Positions 25,807 through 35,092 are shown, counted from the stretch's first letter. The stretch: 64,000 bases of DNA from UBA822 sp036336795 (GCA_036336795.1 JAYZFL010000044.1:1-64000); one strand, 5' to 3'. The notes: a model not told the origin generated them from the sequence alone. Numbers and translations are program-made.

Positions 25807-27732
25807 ATGTCCGCCCCCAGAATAAACTTGACACTTCCGGACGGGACGAGCCTCGAGCTGCCCACCGATTCTTCAGTAGCTGATGTTGCGGTGGCGATCG
25901 GACCTGGGTTGGCTAAGTCTGCAGTGGCGGGTCGGGTCGACGGCCAAATTGTCGACTTAGGATCGCAGCTCTCGCGTGACGCCACAGTGCGCATCTTGAC
26001 TGAACGGGACGTCGAAGCGCTCCCCGTGCTCCGCCATTCGGCGGCACACGTGTTGGCCACGGCTGTACGAGAGTTGTATCCGGACGCTGGCATCGGATTC
26101 GGCCCCGCCATCGATAACGGATTCTACTACGACTTCGATGTCTCCGAGCCTTTCACGCCTTCCGATCTTGAGGTGCTCGAAATCAAGATGGCTGAGGTGG
26201 TGAAGGAAGATTACGCCTTCGAGCGGAGTGTCGTGACCTTGGATGAGGCACGTGATCTTTTTGCTGACGACCCGCTCAAACTGGAGCGCTTAGAGGAGTT
26301 TTCCGAGACCGAAGTCATCACAGTTTATCGCGACGGCCCTTTCCTTGATCTCTGCCGAGGCCCGCACGTGGTGTCGACAGGCCGCCTAAAGCACTTCAAG
26401 CTTCTTTCTGGCGCAGGAGCCTATTGGCGTGGAGACGAGAACCGTCAGATGCTCCAGCGAATCTATGGGACCGCATTCTTCAAAAAATCTGAACTCCAGG
26501 AACATCTGGAGCATCTGACGGAAGCCAAGAAGCGTGATCACCGTGTGCTGGGGCGTGAATTGGACCTTTTTTCAACCGACGCCCGAGTTGGTTCTGGCCT
26601 GATCCTCTGGCATCCGAAGGGCGCCATCGTGCGAAGTGAGATTGAGCGCTTCGAGCAAGACCTCATACAGCGGCATGGCTACGACCTAGTCTATACACCG
26701 CACGTAATGAGTGAGCGGATCTTCCAGATTTCGGGGCACCTCGAGAATTTCAAGGAAGGAATGTTCGGGTCTCTGGATGTAGAGGGTACTGCGTATCGCC
26801 CGAAACCAATGAACTGCCCTGGGCACATCGCTATCTACCAGTCTCAACAGCGTTCGTATAGGGATCTCCCGATCCGCATGGCGGAATTCGGAACGTGCTA
26901 CAGATACGAGCGGAGCGGAGTGCTTCATGGGATGCTTCGGGTACGAGGCTTCACTCAGGATGATGCACATGTTTTTTGCAGACCCGATCAAGTCCGAGAA
27001 GAGGTCGGACGGCTTCTAGATCTAGTGGACGAAATCCTTACGGCGTTCGGTTATCCGTATACGATCGCGTTGGCGACGAAGCCTGAGGAGAAGGCGCTTG
27101 GATCGGATGAGCAATGGGACTCGGCCATCCAGACTCTTTCCGACACGTTGGAGGCTCGCGGCGTACCCTTCGAGTACGACGAGGGTGGTGGCGCTTTCTA
27201 CGGACCCAAACTTGACTTCGAACTTATTGATGCTATTGGTCGGAAGTGGCAAGGTCCCACTGTTCAGCTTGACTTCAACCTTCCTGAGCGCTTCGAGTTA
27301 GAGTACGTGGGTGAGGACAATGACCGACATCGGCCCGTGATGCTCCACCGGGTGTTAGTGGGCTCGATGGAGAGGTTCGTGGGAGGCCTTATAGAGCACT
27401 ATGCAGGCGCATTCCCCCTATGGCTAGCTCCGGAGCAGGTCCGTGTGCTCCCCATTTCGGAACTCTTCATCTCATCGGCAATGGAATTTGTGGGGCAACT
27501 GCAGGCGGCTGGGATTCGCGCGATGTTGATAGATCGAGAGACGCTCTCGTATAGGATCCGTGATGCCGAGGTGCATAAGATTCCATACATGGCAGTTATC
27601 GGTGAGCGTGAGGTGAAGTCCAATACGGTGGCGATTCGGAAAAGAGGTGCCGGAAAGAAACAAGAGGTTGTAGACCGAAGTGAGTTTCTTTTGACGGTAA
27701 AGAGTGAGATTGAGAGCCGGGCCTTGAGTTGA
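25807..27732 (+). CDS. thrS: Threonyl-tRNA synthetase
   Basis: This class II synthetase charges tRNA-Thr. The 641-residue protein has all domains: an N-terminal TGS domain (about 1-65), the editing domain beginning LRHSAAHVLATAV (the Ser-AMP/tRNA editing site), the catalytic core with MNCPGH holding the zinc-ligand Cys, FGTCYRYERSG (motif 2), FYGPKLDF, and the anticodon-binding domain from about residue 535. It starts at ATG 25807. The 220-base leader shows no T-box that I can recognise. Confidence 0.97.
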   Translation: MSAPRINLTLPDGTSLELPTDSSVADVAVAIGPGLAKSAVAGRVDGQIVDLGSQLSRDATVRILTERDVEALPVLRHSAAHVLATAVRELYPDAGIGFGPAIDNGFYYDFDVSEPFTPSDLEVLEIKMAEVVKEDYAFERSVVTLDEARDLFADDPLKLERLEEFSETEVITVYRDGPFLDLCRGPHVVSTGRLKHFKLLSGAGAYWRGDENRQMLQRIYGTAFFKKSELQEHLEHLTEAKKRDHRVLGRELDLFSTDARVGSGLILWHPKGAIVRSEIERFEQDLIQRHGYDLVYTPHVMSERIFQISGHLENFKEGMFGSLDVEGTAYRPKPMNCPGHIAIYQSQQRSYRDLPIRMAEFGTCYRYERSGVLHGMLRVRGFTQDDAHVFCRPDQVREEVGRLLDLVDEILTAFGYPYTIALATKPEEKALGSDEQWDSAIQTLSDTLEARGVPFEYDEGGGAFYGPKLDFELIDAIGRKWQGPTVQLDFNLPERFELEYVGEDNDRHRPVMLHRVLVGSMERFVGGLIEHYAGAFPLWLAPEQVRVLPISELFISSAMEFVGQLQAAGIRAMLIDRETLSYRIRDAEVHKIPYMAVIGEREVKSNTVAIRKRGAGKKQEVVDRSEFLLTVKSEIESRALS

Positions 27733-27932
27733 TCACCTGCGGTTATCGACTGACCTTGACGGATCCTGAGATGCCACTGATCTTCCTACGACCCTTTAGC
27801 ATGGGGTCGGACAATACGGAAGTGAGCTGTGACGCGTGGCTCCACCTTTCGGTTCCGCCAAGGTGTGGATACTGCCGGGTCGGTTTGGTCCCAAAATCTA
27901 GGGTGCGTCCCTCGCTTTGGTGACCCTTGCGG

Positions 27933-27954
27933 CCCGGAGGATCCGGGTTTTTTT
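27933..27954 (+). terminator. Leader terminator/attenuator before infC
   Basis: CCCGGA (27933-27938), loop GGA and TCCGGG (27942-27947) are followed directly by seven T residues. This is an intrinsic terminator placed 57 bases before the infC start, inside the 278-base gap after thrS. It may simply end thrS transcription or act as an attenuator for infC-rpmI-rplT, operons known to be feedback-controlled by L20 in several bacteria. No antiterminator structure was established. Confidence 0.7.
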
Positions 27955-28010
27955 GTTACTGATGCGGAGTCCGGCCTGACCCCGTTGTGCGAGTGTAAGA
28001 GGAGAGGACG

Positions 28011-28523
28011 ATAAGCGAGCAAAAAGTCCGTGTAAACGATCAGATACGGATTAGCCCGGTTCGTCTAATTGACGAAGTGGGTGGCCAGGTCGGTATCGTT
28101 TCGATCGAAGAGGCACGTGACCTCGCACAAGATCGGGGTCTGGACCTTGTGGAAGTCGCTCCTGAAGCCCGCCCGCCCGTTGTCAAGCTGATGGATTACG
28201 GAAAGTACAAGTACGAGGCTCAACGTGCTGCTCGCGAAGCGAAGAAAAAACAGCATCACGTTCACGTAAAAGAAGTGAAGTTTCGACCGGGCATCGAGGA
28301 GCATGACTACGACTTCAAGACCCGCCATGCTCGCCGATTCTTAGAAGAGGGTAATAAGGTAAAATTGACGATGATGTTTCGGGGCAGGCAGGTGACCCAT
28401 CCGGAGCTCGGTCGCGTCGTTCTCATGCGTGTTACAGAGGACCTTAAAGACGTAGGCGAGGTGGAGTCCAACCCGAGCTTCGAGGGCCGGACCATGTCGA
28501 TGGTCTTAGCGCCGCTCAAGTAG
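28011..28523 (+). CDS. infC: Translation initiation factor IF-3 with ATA start codon
   Basis: IF-3 prevents premature subunit joining and discriminates initiator tRNA and start codons. Family sequence runs without a break from VRVNDQIRISPVRLID through VKLMDYGKYKYEAQR and KFRPGIEEHDYDFK to VLAPLK. No ATG, GTG or TTG exists between the in-frame TAA at 27996-27998 and the conserved N-terminus; the only sensible initiator is ATA at 28011-28013, preceded by AGGAGAGGA. That gives a normal 170-residue protein. Starting at the GTG at 28077 would delete 22 conserved residues. Rare AUU starts in infC are known in E. coli, where IF-3 represses its own translation, so an AUA start suggests the same autoregulation. 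Confidence 0.93.
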   Translation: MSEQKVRVNDQIRISPVRLIDEVGGQVGIVSIEEARDLAQDRGLDLVEVAPEARPPVVKLMDYGKYKYEAQRAAREAKKKQHHVHVKEVKFRPGIEEHDYDFKTRHARRFLEEGNKVKLTMMFRGRQVTHPELGRVVLMRVTEDLKDVGEVESNPSFEGRTMSMVLAPLK

Positions 28524-28560
28524 CGACGGAATTGGGACGGAAAGCTTAGGGGCGAATGAA

Positions 28561-28758
28561 ATGCCGAAGATGAAAACGAACCGGGGTGCGGCGAAGCGCT
28601 TGCGCCGGAGTGGGACCGGAAAAATCAAGAGGATGAGGGCAAACAAGAGTCACATTCTCACAAAGAAATCAAAGAAAAGGAAGAGGAGACTCCGTTCAGC
28701 GACTGTGGTGGCGGCAGCCGACGTAAAACGTATGAAGCGACTTCTTCCAGGGTCGTAG
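28561..28758 (+). CDS. rpmI: 50S ribosomal protein L35
   Basis: This is a small, very basic protein of the large ribosomal subunit. The 65-residue product starts MPKMKTNRGAAKRLRRSGTG and includes KIKRMRANKSHILTKKSKK, both characteristic of L35. It lies 37 bases after infC and 18 bases before rplT, the universal infC-rpmI-rplT order. Confidence 0.98.
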   Translation: MPKMKTNRGAAKRLRRSGTGKIKRMRANKSHILTKKSKKRKRRLRSATVVAAADVKRMKRLLPGS

Positions 28759-28776
28759 ACGAAAGGAGAAACTCCG

Positions 28777-29139
28777 ATGCCAAGAGCGACGTCTTCCCCC
28801 GCTCGGAACCGGCGGAAAAAGAAGGTTTTTAGAGTAGCGAAGGGTTATTTCGGTGGCCGGAAAAATCTATTTCGAACTGCTAAAGACGCGGTGGAAAAAG
28901 GCTGGCAACACGCCTATCGAGACCGTAAGAATAAGAAGAGAACCTTTCGGCGACTTTGGATTGCTAGAATCAATGCGGCAGCCCGTGAAAATGAGTTGTC
29001 CTATTCAAGATTCATGAACGGCCTCAAACAGGCTGGAGTAGAGTTGAATCGCAAGGCTCTAGCAGATCTGGCCGTACACAGTCCCGATGCGTTCAGTGCC
29101 TTGGCCGATCGGGCTAAGGAAGAGCTCGGTTCTCGATAG
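28777..29139 (+). CDS. rplT: 50S ribosomal protein L20
   Basis: L20 binds 23S rRNA early in 50S assembly and in some bacteria represses its own operon. The 120-residue protein shows ARNRRKKKVFRVAKGYFGG, RTAKDAVEKGWQHAYRDRK and RLWIARINAAAREN, followed by YSRFMNGLKQAGVELNRK. It is the last gene of the infC operon. Confidence 0.98.
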   Translation: MPRATSSPARNRRKKKVFRVAKGYFGGRKNLFRTAKDAVEKGWQHAYRDRKNKKRTFRRLWIARINAAARENELSYSRFMNGLKQAGVELNRKALADLAVHSPDAFSALADRAKEELGSR

Positions 29140-29198
29140 TTAGGCTTTATCCAGTTCGGATGCTTGGCCCGTCGCTGCCCTTTGACAGTGACCCGTCC

Positions 29199-29232
29199 GG
29201 GGGCCTCTGTGACAATCGAGTCACGGGGCCCC
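29199..29232 (+). terminator. Possible hairpin after rplT
   Basis: GGGGGCCTCTGTGAC (29199-29213) and GTCACGGGGCCCC (29220-29232) can form a stem with wobble pairs and one mismatch around a six-base loop. No T-tract follows, so termination is uncertain. Confidence 0.35.
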
Positions 29233-29305
29233 TCGTCGTTGGCGCCGCGGCTAAATGTCGTCGGCCTCCATCTTGGACGTCGCATTGGGGGTTAGTATAT
29301 CCAAT

Positions 29306-30352
29306 ATGAATCGAGTGATGTCTTTGACTGAAACCCTCAAGGAACTTGAGGCCGAAGCTCTTTCGGAGATTCGAGCGGCTCCAGATGCCGATAGCTTGGA
29401 GGCGGTTCGAATTTCCTATCTCGGCCGTAAAGAAGGCCGCATCTCGCAGATTTTACGAAAGCTCGGTGAGATGGATGAAAGCGACAGGCGACCGGTAGGC
29501 GCTGAGGCAAACCGAGTGAAGGCTACGCTCCGATTGGCGCTACAGAGCCGTGCGGCTCGCTTTGATGTGGACCGACAAGGTGGCCTGTCTTCAGAGGATG
29601 ATCTGACACTCCCGGGCCGCCAACGTTGGATCGGTGGCGCCCATCCTGTCAATCAAGTCGTGGACGAGATCTGGCAGATTTTTAGGTCCATGGGATTCGT
29701 CCGAGCCCGAGGGCCGGAGGCGGATTCGGAATGGTACAACTTCCTGGCGCTGAATACACCACTCGATCATCCAGCTGCGGACGAACAAGACACGCTCTAC
29801 CTGAAGGATTCAGTGTTGCTTCGGAGCCACACATCTCCGGTTCAGGTTCGTACTATGGAAAAGTACGAGCCTCCTATCAGGATTTTGGCTCCGGGGATGG
29901 TTTATCGAAGGGACACGTACGACGCGACTCATACACCCGCGTTCGCTCAAATCGAAGGGCTGGTGATAGATGAAGGTGTCACTTTCGTCGACTTCAAAGC
30001 CACCCTCGCAGAGTTCGCTCGTAGATTTTGGGGTCCGGGGACGAAAGTACGCTTTCGCCCATCATTCTTTCCATTCACTGAACCGAGCGCCGAAGTGGAC
30101 GTGAAACGGAGCCTGACACTGAAAGACGGCACAAGGGTTGAGTCTGATTGGATCGAAATTATGGGTGCGGGTATGGTTGATCCGAATGTCCTAGAAAATG
30201 TGGGGTATGATGTCGAGCGTTACACCGGTTTCGCTTTCGGCATGGGGCCTGCTCGGATCGCACTCCTTAAGTATGGAGTTCCTGATCTGCGCCTGTTTTT
30301 CCAAAACGACGTGCGTTTTCTGGCGCAGTTCGTACCTGGATCGAACCCATGA
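29306..30352 (+). CDS. pheS: Phenylalanyl-tRNA synthetase alpha subunit
   Basis: This is the catalytic class II subunit of PheRS. The N-terminal coiled coil (about 1-90) is followed by GAHPVNQVVDEIWQIFRSMG, DTLYLKDSVLLRSHTSPVQ (motif 2 region), FAQIEGLVIDEG and the motif 3 segment FAFGMGPARIALLKYG. ATG 29306 or 29318 are both possible starts; a frame-open extension to 29255 is unlikely. The last four bases overlap pheT (ATGA). Confidence 0.96.
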   Translation: MNRVMSLTETLKELEAEALSEIRAAPDADSLEAVRISYLGRKEGRISQILRKLGEMDESDRRPVGAEANRVKATLRLALQSRAARFDVDRQGGLSSEDDLTLPGRQRWIGGAHPVNQVVDEIWQIFRSMGFVRARGPEADSEWYNFLALNTPLDHPAADEQDTLYLKDSVLLRSHTSPVQVRTMEKYEPPIRILAPGMVYRRDTYDATHTPAFAQIEGLVIDEGVTFVDFKATLAEFARRFWGPGTKVRFRPSFFPFTEPSAEVDVKRSLTLKDGTRVESDWIEIMGAGMVDPNVLENVGYDVERYTGFAFGMGPARIALLKYGVPDLRLFFQNDVRFLAQFVPGSNP

Positions 30353-32754
30353 ACATCTCCTATTCTTGGCTGATGTCGATGGTTCCGGGGCTTGAGTCCA
30401 GTTCAGAAGAGATTTCGGAGCACCTCGCCGCGCGCGGAGCTCCGGTGCAGGCCATGGAGTTCGTCGGAGCTGGTTTGGAGGACCTCATCGTGGTGCGGGT
30501 CGAGTCCGTTCGAAGGCATCCGAACGCGGATCGGCTGTCTCTGTGTGACGTAGACAGAGGTGGTGAAATCTTACAAGTAGTTTGTGGAGCACCGGTTATT
30601 GAGGAAGGGGGCTACTATCCCTTCGCTGGAGTAGGAGTGAGTCTTCCCGACGGAGTCAGGCTTAAGAAGGTAAAAATCCGAGGCGAGTATTCTAACGGGA
30701 TGCTTTGTTCGGAACGAGAGATCGGGCTAGGCAGAGACCAGTCGGGAATCATGAGGCTACCCAACGATTTAACAGTAGGACAGCCCCTCGTTGAGGCTCT
30801 GGGCCTTAATGATATACGAATGGACGTCGAAGTGACCCCCAATCGAGGGGATTTGCTTTCACATCTGGGTCTTGCGAGGGAAGTCGCACCCGGTGGGGTG
30901 AACGAAGTGAAGCTGCCTCCCATCCCTGGAGCTCCCGTGCTGAACATCGACGTAAGCACGGGTGAGCGTGAGGTGGCTCACGGTGAGGTCTCGATCCGAA
31001 TTGACGAGCCCGATCTATGCCAGCGTTTCCTGGGCGTCATCATTCGAGGGGTGACTGTCGGGCCGTCCCCGGAATGGCTGGCAGCTCACCTAAGATCAGT
31101 AGGGCAGCAGCCGATCAATAATGTTGTGGACGCCACGAACTATGTCATGCTCGAGATGGGTAATCCAATGCATGCGTATGATCTGGAGAAGCTTGAGGGA
31201 TCCAGACTTATCGTCCGCAGGGCTCGAAATGGGGAGACTATGCAGGCTCTCGATGGACTGGATCATGAGTTCGATTCTGAGATGCTAATGATCTGTGACG
31301 CCTCGGTACCCCATGACATAGGAGGCATCATGGGAGGCAGACATTCGTCAGTCACAGAGGGTACCGTCAATATACTTTTGGAATGCGCACTTTTCGAGCC
31401 AAAATCGATCCGGAATACACGTCGGGCACTGGGGATTTCCACGGACGCGAGCTATCGCTTCGAAAGGGGCGTCGATCCGGAGGGGCATTTCCCAGCTGTA
31501 AAGCGAGCGTTGGAAGTCATCTTGGCTGCGGCCGGAGGAGAGATCGACGGCCCTATCCTGGAAGTGTTACCGAGGCCGTGGGAAGCGGTCTCGATTACTT
31601 TACGGCCATCTCGGGTGGCACAGGTTTTAGGCGTTTGGTTTGAACGTGAAGAGATCGAAGATCTCCTCAGACCCCTAGGGTTCACCCTCACTGATGGGGA
31701 AGGGAAAGAGATCCAGGTGATGGTGCCAGGATACCGCAGCTACGATGTTACGAGGGAGATTGATCTGATCGAAGAAATCGCGCGCATGTATGGCTATGAT
31801 CGTTTTCCCGATACTCCGGGACCTGCGCGCGCGACAACTGTTCCGGATCATCCTGTCTTTCGGTTGGAGGATCAACTTCGCATTGTGCTAGCAGAGGAGG
31901 GCCTCCTCGAAGCCACTAATCCTGCCTTCGCATCAGAATATGAAGGAAACGTAGAGATAGAAAACCCTATATCATTGGAAGAGAGCTATTTACGATCATC
32001 GCTTCTCCCTGGATTACTTCGCAATGTAGAGTACAACTTTGCCCGAGGATCCAGAGACATCCGTTTATTTGAGATTGGTACAGTATTTGACCGAACCGAC
32101 GCGGGGGAACCCCCACAGGAGACGCTCCACGTCGCTGTGGCGCTGACAGGCCGACAACGCCCAACCCACTGGTCGGAGGATGATAATCTGGTGGACTTAT
32201 GGGATCTCAAGGGAATCCTGGACGCCACCGTTGCGGGATCGGGTTGGGGCGAAACATCGGTGGAGATTGAACCTAAGAATGGGAACTTCTTCGAGGACTC
32301 AATGAACCTCTCAGTTGTGAGTGAGGATGGACTGGTGATTGGATCAGCCGGGAAAGTCGCAGGTCACCGGGTCGATGCTCCGGCATGGGCCGGAGAGGTT
32401 TGGGGAATGGAACTACAGCTACCGCAGCACCCAAAGACTGAGAGGACCCCGACTTTCCGGCCTCTCCCTCAATTTCCCGGAGTCGATAGAGACCTTGCGT
32501 TGATCGTTCCTCAAGATATGGCGGCAGTGGTTGTCATTAAAGAGATCCGGAGGGTAGGCGGTGATCTCTTGGACGATGTTACTATCTTCGATCTCTACCG
32601 TGGTGAAGGGGTAGGAAATGGTGATCGCTCACTGGCCTTTCACCTACGGTTTCAAGCTTGGGATCGTACTTTGACTGACAAAGAAATCGACCGTGTTGTG
32701 GGTAAAATCGTGAGGACTTTGCAGGAGGAGTTGGGTGTCCAGCAGCGAGTCTGA
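30349..32754 (+). CDS. pheT: Phenylalanyl-tRNA synthetase beta subunit
   Basis: The large subunit pairs with PheS and supplies tRNA binding and editing. The 801-residue product contains an N-terminal EMAP-II-like tRNA-binding domain (about 40-150: VESVRRHPNADRLSLCDV), the B3/B4 editing module (about 210-385, with NNVVDATNYVMLEMGNPMHA), the B5 DNA-binding-like domain (about 400-475), a catalytic-like domain and the C-terminal FDX-ACB domain beginning FRPLPQFPGVDRDLAL. The ATG overlaps the pheS stop. Confidence 0.96.
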   Translation: MNISYSWLMSMVPGLESSSEEISEHLAARGAPVQAMEFVGAGLEDLIVVRVESVRRHPNADRLSLCDVDRGGEILQVVCGAPVIEEGGYYPFAGVGVSLPDGVRLKKVKIRGEYSNGMLCSEREIGLGRDQSGIMRLPNDLTVGQPLVEALGLNDIRMDVEVTPNRGDLLSHLGLAREVAPGGVNEVKLPPIPGAPVLNIDVSTGEREVAHGEVSIRIDEPDLCQRFLGVIIRGVTVGPSPEWLAAHLRSVGQQPINNVVDATNYVMLEMGNPMHAYDLEKLEGSRLIVRRARNGETMQALDGLDHEFDSEMLMICDASVPHDIGGIMGGRHSSVTEGTVNILLECALFEPKSIRNTRRALGISTDASYRFERGVDPEGHFPAVKRALEVILAAAGGEIDGPILEVLPRPWEAVSITLRPSRVAQVLGVWFEREEIEDLLRPLGFTLTDGEGKEIQVMVPGYRSYDVTREIDLIEEIARMYGYDRFPDTPGPARATTVPDHPVFRLEDQLRIVLAEEGLLEATNPAFASEYEGNVEIENPISLEESYLRSSLLPGLLRNVEYNFARGSRDIRLFEIGTVFDRTDAGEPPQETLHVAVALTGRQRPTHWSEDDNLVDLWDLKGILDATVAGSGWGETSVEIEPKNGNFFEDSMNLSVVSEDGLVIGSAGKVAGHRVDAPAWAGEVWGMELQLPQHPKTERTPTFRPLPQFPGVDRDLALIVPQDMAAVVVIKEIRRVGGDLLDDVTIFDLYRGEGVGNGDRSLAFHLRFQAWDRTLTDKEIDRVVGKIVRTLQEELGVQQRV

Positions 32755-33049
32755 TCGAGAAGCAGTCTCACCGGACGTAGCCATTGCTCGCCTGGAGGAA
32801 GCCATAACATCCATACTCCAAGAGATGCAGTCATTACACGATGAGTCCTCCCGGATGGATGCTCAAGGGCAGGAACTTGAAGGGCTGTTCCGCGGGGTCG
32901 CGTTAGGCAAGGGGGGGCCTCGGGAAATGATGGACAGGCTCCGCATATTGGAAGAGGAGAATCAAGATTTGCGCGCACGTTTGGATATGGGAAAAGAAGG
33001 AATTGGAAAGCTTCTGACACGGATCAGGTTCTTGGAGGAGCAGAGGTGA
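32735..33049 (+). CDS. Small coiled-coil protein upstream of zapA
   Basis: This 104-residue acidic protein is predicted to be mostly helical, with heptad-like segments IARLEEAITSILQEMQSLH and RLRILEEENQDLRARLD. The GTG at 32735 lies inside the pheT 3' end and has a perfect AGGAGG six bases upstream. Its stop overlaps the GTG of zapA (GTGA), so it is probably translationally coupled to zapA. Its position suggests a role with ZapA/FtsZ, such as a ZapB-like bundling factor, but this is inference; I cannot assign a family. Confidence 0.72.
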   Translation: MSSSESDREAVSPDVAIARLEEAITSILQEMQSLHDESSRMDAQGQELEGLFRGVALGKGGPREMMDRLRILEEENQDLRARLDMGKEGIGKLLTRIRFLEEQR

Positions 33050-33351
33050 AGGAGGGAAAGAAACAGTCAGTCACCGTCAGAATCGCCGGTGAGGAACATG
33101 CCATCCGCTCCAATGCCGAACCAGACTATACGAAGCTGTGCGCTGAATATGTCGACCGCCGAATCCACGAGATCAAGAAGCAGGTCGGCGCGCTCGAAAG
33201 CCACAAGACGACAATCTTGGCTGCGCTTTCGATTACCGATGAGCTCTTCCAAGCTCAAGATGGCAGTGAGAAAACTGAGGAACGAATTGCCGAGCGCATT
33301 TCCGAATTGGCAACTCGGCTGGAAGAAAGGGTTAATAGCGGGGATGAGTAA
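33046..33351 (+). CDS. zapA: Cell division protein ZapA
   Basis: ZapA promotes bundling of FtsZ filaments at midcell. The 101-residue protein has the typical small N-terminal domain (SVTVRIAGEEHAIRSNAEPD), YVDRRIHEIKKQ, and a C-terminal coiled coil including ILAALSITDELFQ and ISELATRLEERV. The GTG start overlaps the upstream coiled-coil gene. The 143 bases between zapA and rny show no clear feature. Confidence 0.9.
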   Translation: MKEGKKQSVTVRIAGEEHAIRSNAEPDYTKLCAEYVDRRIHEIKKQVGALESHKTTILAALSITDELFQAQDGSEKTEERIAERISELATRLEERVNSGDE

Positions 33352-33494
33352 GGACGAGCCGACAAGCTGATTCTGTGGCTAGACTGCTACGAGTCCTTGC
33401 ATCTACCAGAACCCAAATCCTATTCTTTTTAGTATCTAGATAATGCTCACCACTCGGATGCTTTGCTTGTATGTATCCGATCGGAGTCGAATAA

Positions 33495-35066
33495 ATGGAC
33501 CCGCTGATTATTGGACCAGCGGCTGCCGCGGCTTTCCTTCTAGGCGTTACGGGTTATTTCGTGAGAGGCCTAGTCGAGAGAAAGCGTCAAGAAAGGGCTC
33601 AGGCGGACGCTAAAGATGAAGCCTCGATAATCCTGGCTCGCGCGCGGGAAGAAGCTGACAGGACCCTTAAATCTAAGCTTCTCGAAGGGAAAGAAGAACT
33701 CTTTCTTCTGCGTAAATCCTGGGAAAAGGAAGAACTTCGACATAGAGAGGATGCGGAGCGAGCGGAGCGACGTCTTGGAGAACGATCTGAGGCACTAGAT
33801 CGCCGGGGTGAGCGTCTCCTTGAACGGGAGTCGGTACAGGACCGCCGGGGCCGGAAGTCTGAAGAACGTGAAGCGCAACTCGACGTGACTGCTCGGGAAC
33901 TTGATCGCGCTTCAGTGAACGTACGCCAAAAGCTTGAATCCGTTGCGGGCCTATCGGTCGCCGAGGCAAAGCGACAACTCGTTCAGGACCTTAAGGACGA
34001 GGCTAAGGCCGAAGCTGCTAACACGGTACGGGAGATCAAGGAGCAGGCTCAGCGCACGGCCGACCGTGAAGCGGCAAAGATCCTAGGTTCTGCCATCCAA
34101 CGAATGGCGGTTGAACAGACGGCTGAAATGACAGTGTCCGTTGTCCAACTCCCTTCGGACGAGATGAAGGGTAGGATCATCGGCCGGGAGGGAAGAAATA
34201 TCCGTGCTTTTGAGCAAGCGACGGGCATTGACGTAATCATCGATGATACTCCGGAAGCTGTTGTTCTTTCAGGTTTTGATCCCGTACGGCGTGAGATTGC
34301 TCGTGTCTCACTTGAGCGGCTTATTGAGGATGGGCGAATCCACCCTGGCCGTATAGAGGAAACCGTGAGCAAGAGCCAGAAGGAAATCGAGCAATCGATG
34401 ATCGAAGCGGCGGAGGAAGTTCTCTACGGCCTCGGCATCCACAACGTTCATCAGGAAATCGTCCGGGTTCTTGGAAGGCTAAGATTCAGAACTTCGTATG
34501 GGCAGAATCAACTTCAGCACTCCACGGAAGTTGCTCAGCTGGCAGGAAATATGGCCGCGGATATGAGACTCGACGTACAGGCGGCGAAGCGAGCTGGAAT
34601 ACTCCATGATGTAGGGAAAGGTTTGACTCACGAACAGGAAGGAACTCACGTCGAACTCGGATACCGGCTCTGCAAGAAGCACAAAGAATCGGACATCGTT
34701 CTGAACGCCATCAAGGCACACCATGATGAGGAACCTCACTACTTTCCTGAAACCTTCTTGGTCACTGCTGGCGATGCTATCTCGGGCTCTAGGCCGGGGG
34801 CTAGGAGGGAGATGTTTGATGGTTACGTGAAACGACTCGAAAAACTTGAAGAACTCGCGATGGATCACCCTGGTGTGGAGCGTTGCTTTGCGGTCCAGGC
34901 GGGGCGGGAAATCCGAGTCATGGTGGAGCCGGAAAGGGTCACGGATGACGAGATGGATAAGATTTCAGAGGTGGTTGCTCGGCGAATAGAGGGTGAGCTT
35001 CAATACCCTGGCCAGATCAAAGTCGTCGTAATTCGCGAAACTCGAGCTATCGACTTCGCGCGTTAG
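33495..35066 (+). CDS. rny: Ribonuclease Y
   Basis: RNase Y is a membrane-anchored endoribonuclease that initiates mRNA decay. The N-terminal hydrophobic anchor (AAAAAFLLGVTGYFVRGLV) precedes a long charged coiled coil (about 25-200), then a KH domain with GRIIGREGRNIRAFEQATG and an HD domain with AKRAGILHDVGKGLTHE carrying the His-Asp metal pair. At 523 residues the length is typical. The start ATG at 33495 has no strong ribosome-binding site. Confidence 0.96.
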   Translation: MDPLIIGPAAAAAFLLGVTGYFVRGLVERKRQERAQADAKDEASIILARAREEADRTLKSKLLEGKEELFLLRKSWEKEELRHREDAERAERRLGERSEALDRRGERLLERESVQDRRGRKSEEREAQLDVTARELDRASVNVRQKLESVAGLSVAEAKRQLVQDLKDEAKAEAANTVREIKEQAQRTADREAAKILGSAIQRMAVEQTAEMTVSVVQLPSDEMKGRIIGREGRNIRAFEQATGIDVIIDDTPEAVVLSGFDPVRREIARVSLERLIEDGRIHPGRIEETVSKSQKEIEQSMIEAAEEVLYGLGIHNVHQEIVRVLGRLRFRTSYGQNQLQHSTEVAQLAGNMAADMRLDVQAAKRAGILHDVGKGLTHEQEGTHVELGYRLCKKHKESDIVLNAIKAHHDEEPHYFPETFLVTAGDAISGSRPGARREMFDGYVKRLEKLEELAMDHPGVERCFAVQAGREIRVMVEPERVTDDEMDKISEVVARRIEGELQYPGQIKVVVIRETRAIDFAR

Positions 35067-35092
35067 CGACGTCGTCTACAAAAGGAGACGGA

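Noticed and set aside
27733..28010. Possible T-box riboswitch before infC, because of AGGGTGCGTCCC near 27899.
   Set aside because: The conserved T-box core and the stem I specifier loop are not present; the resemblance is limited to a few bases.
33352..33494. Possible 6S RNA after zapA, as in many proteobacteria.
   Set aside because: I could not form the long double-stranded arms with a central bubble; the stretch is only 143 bases and shows no supporting pairing.
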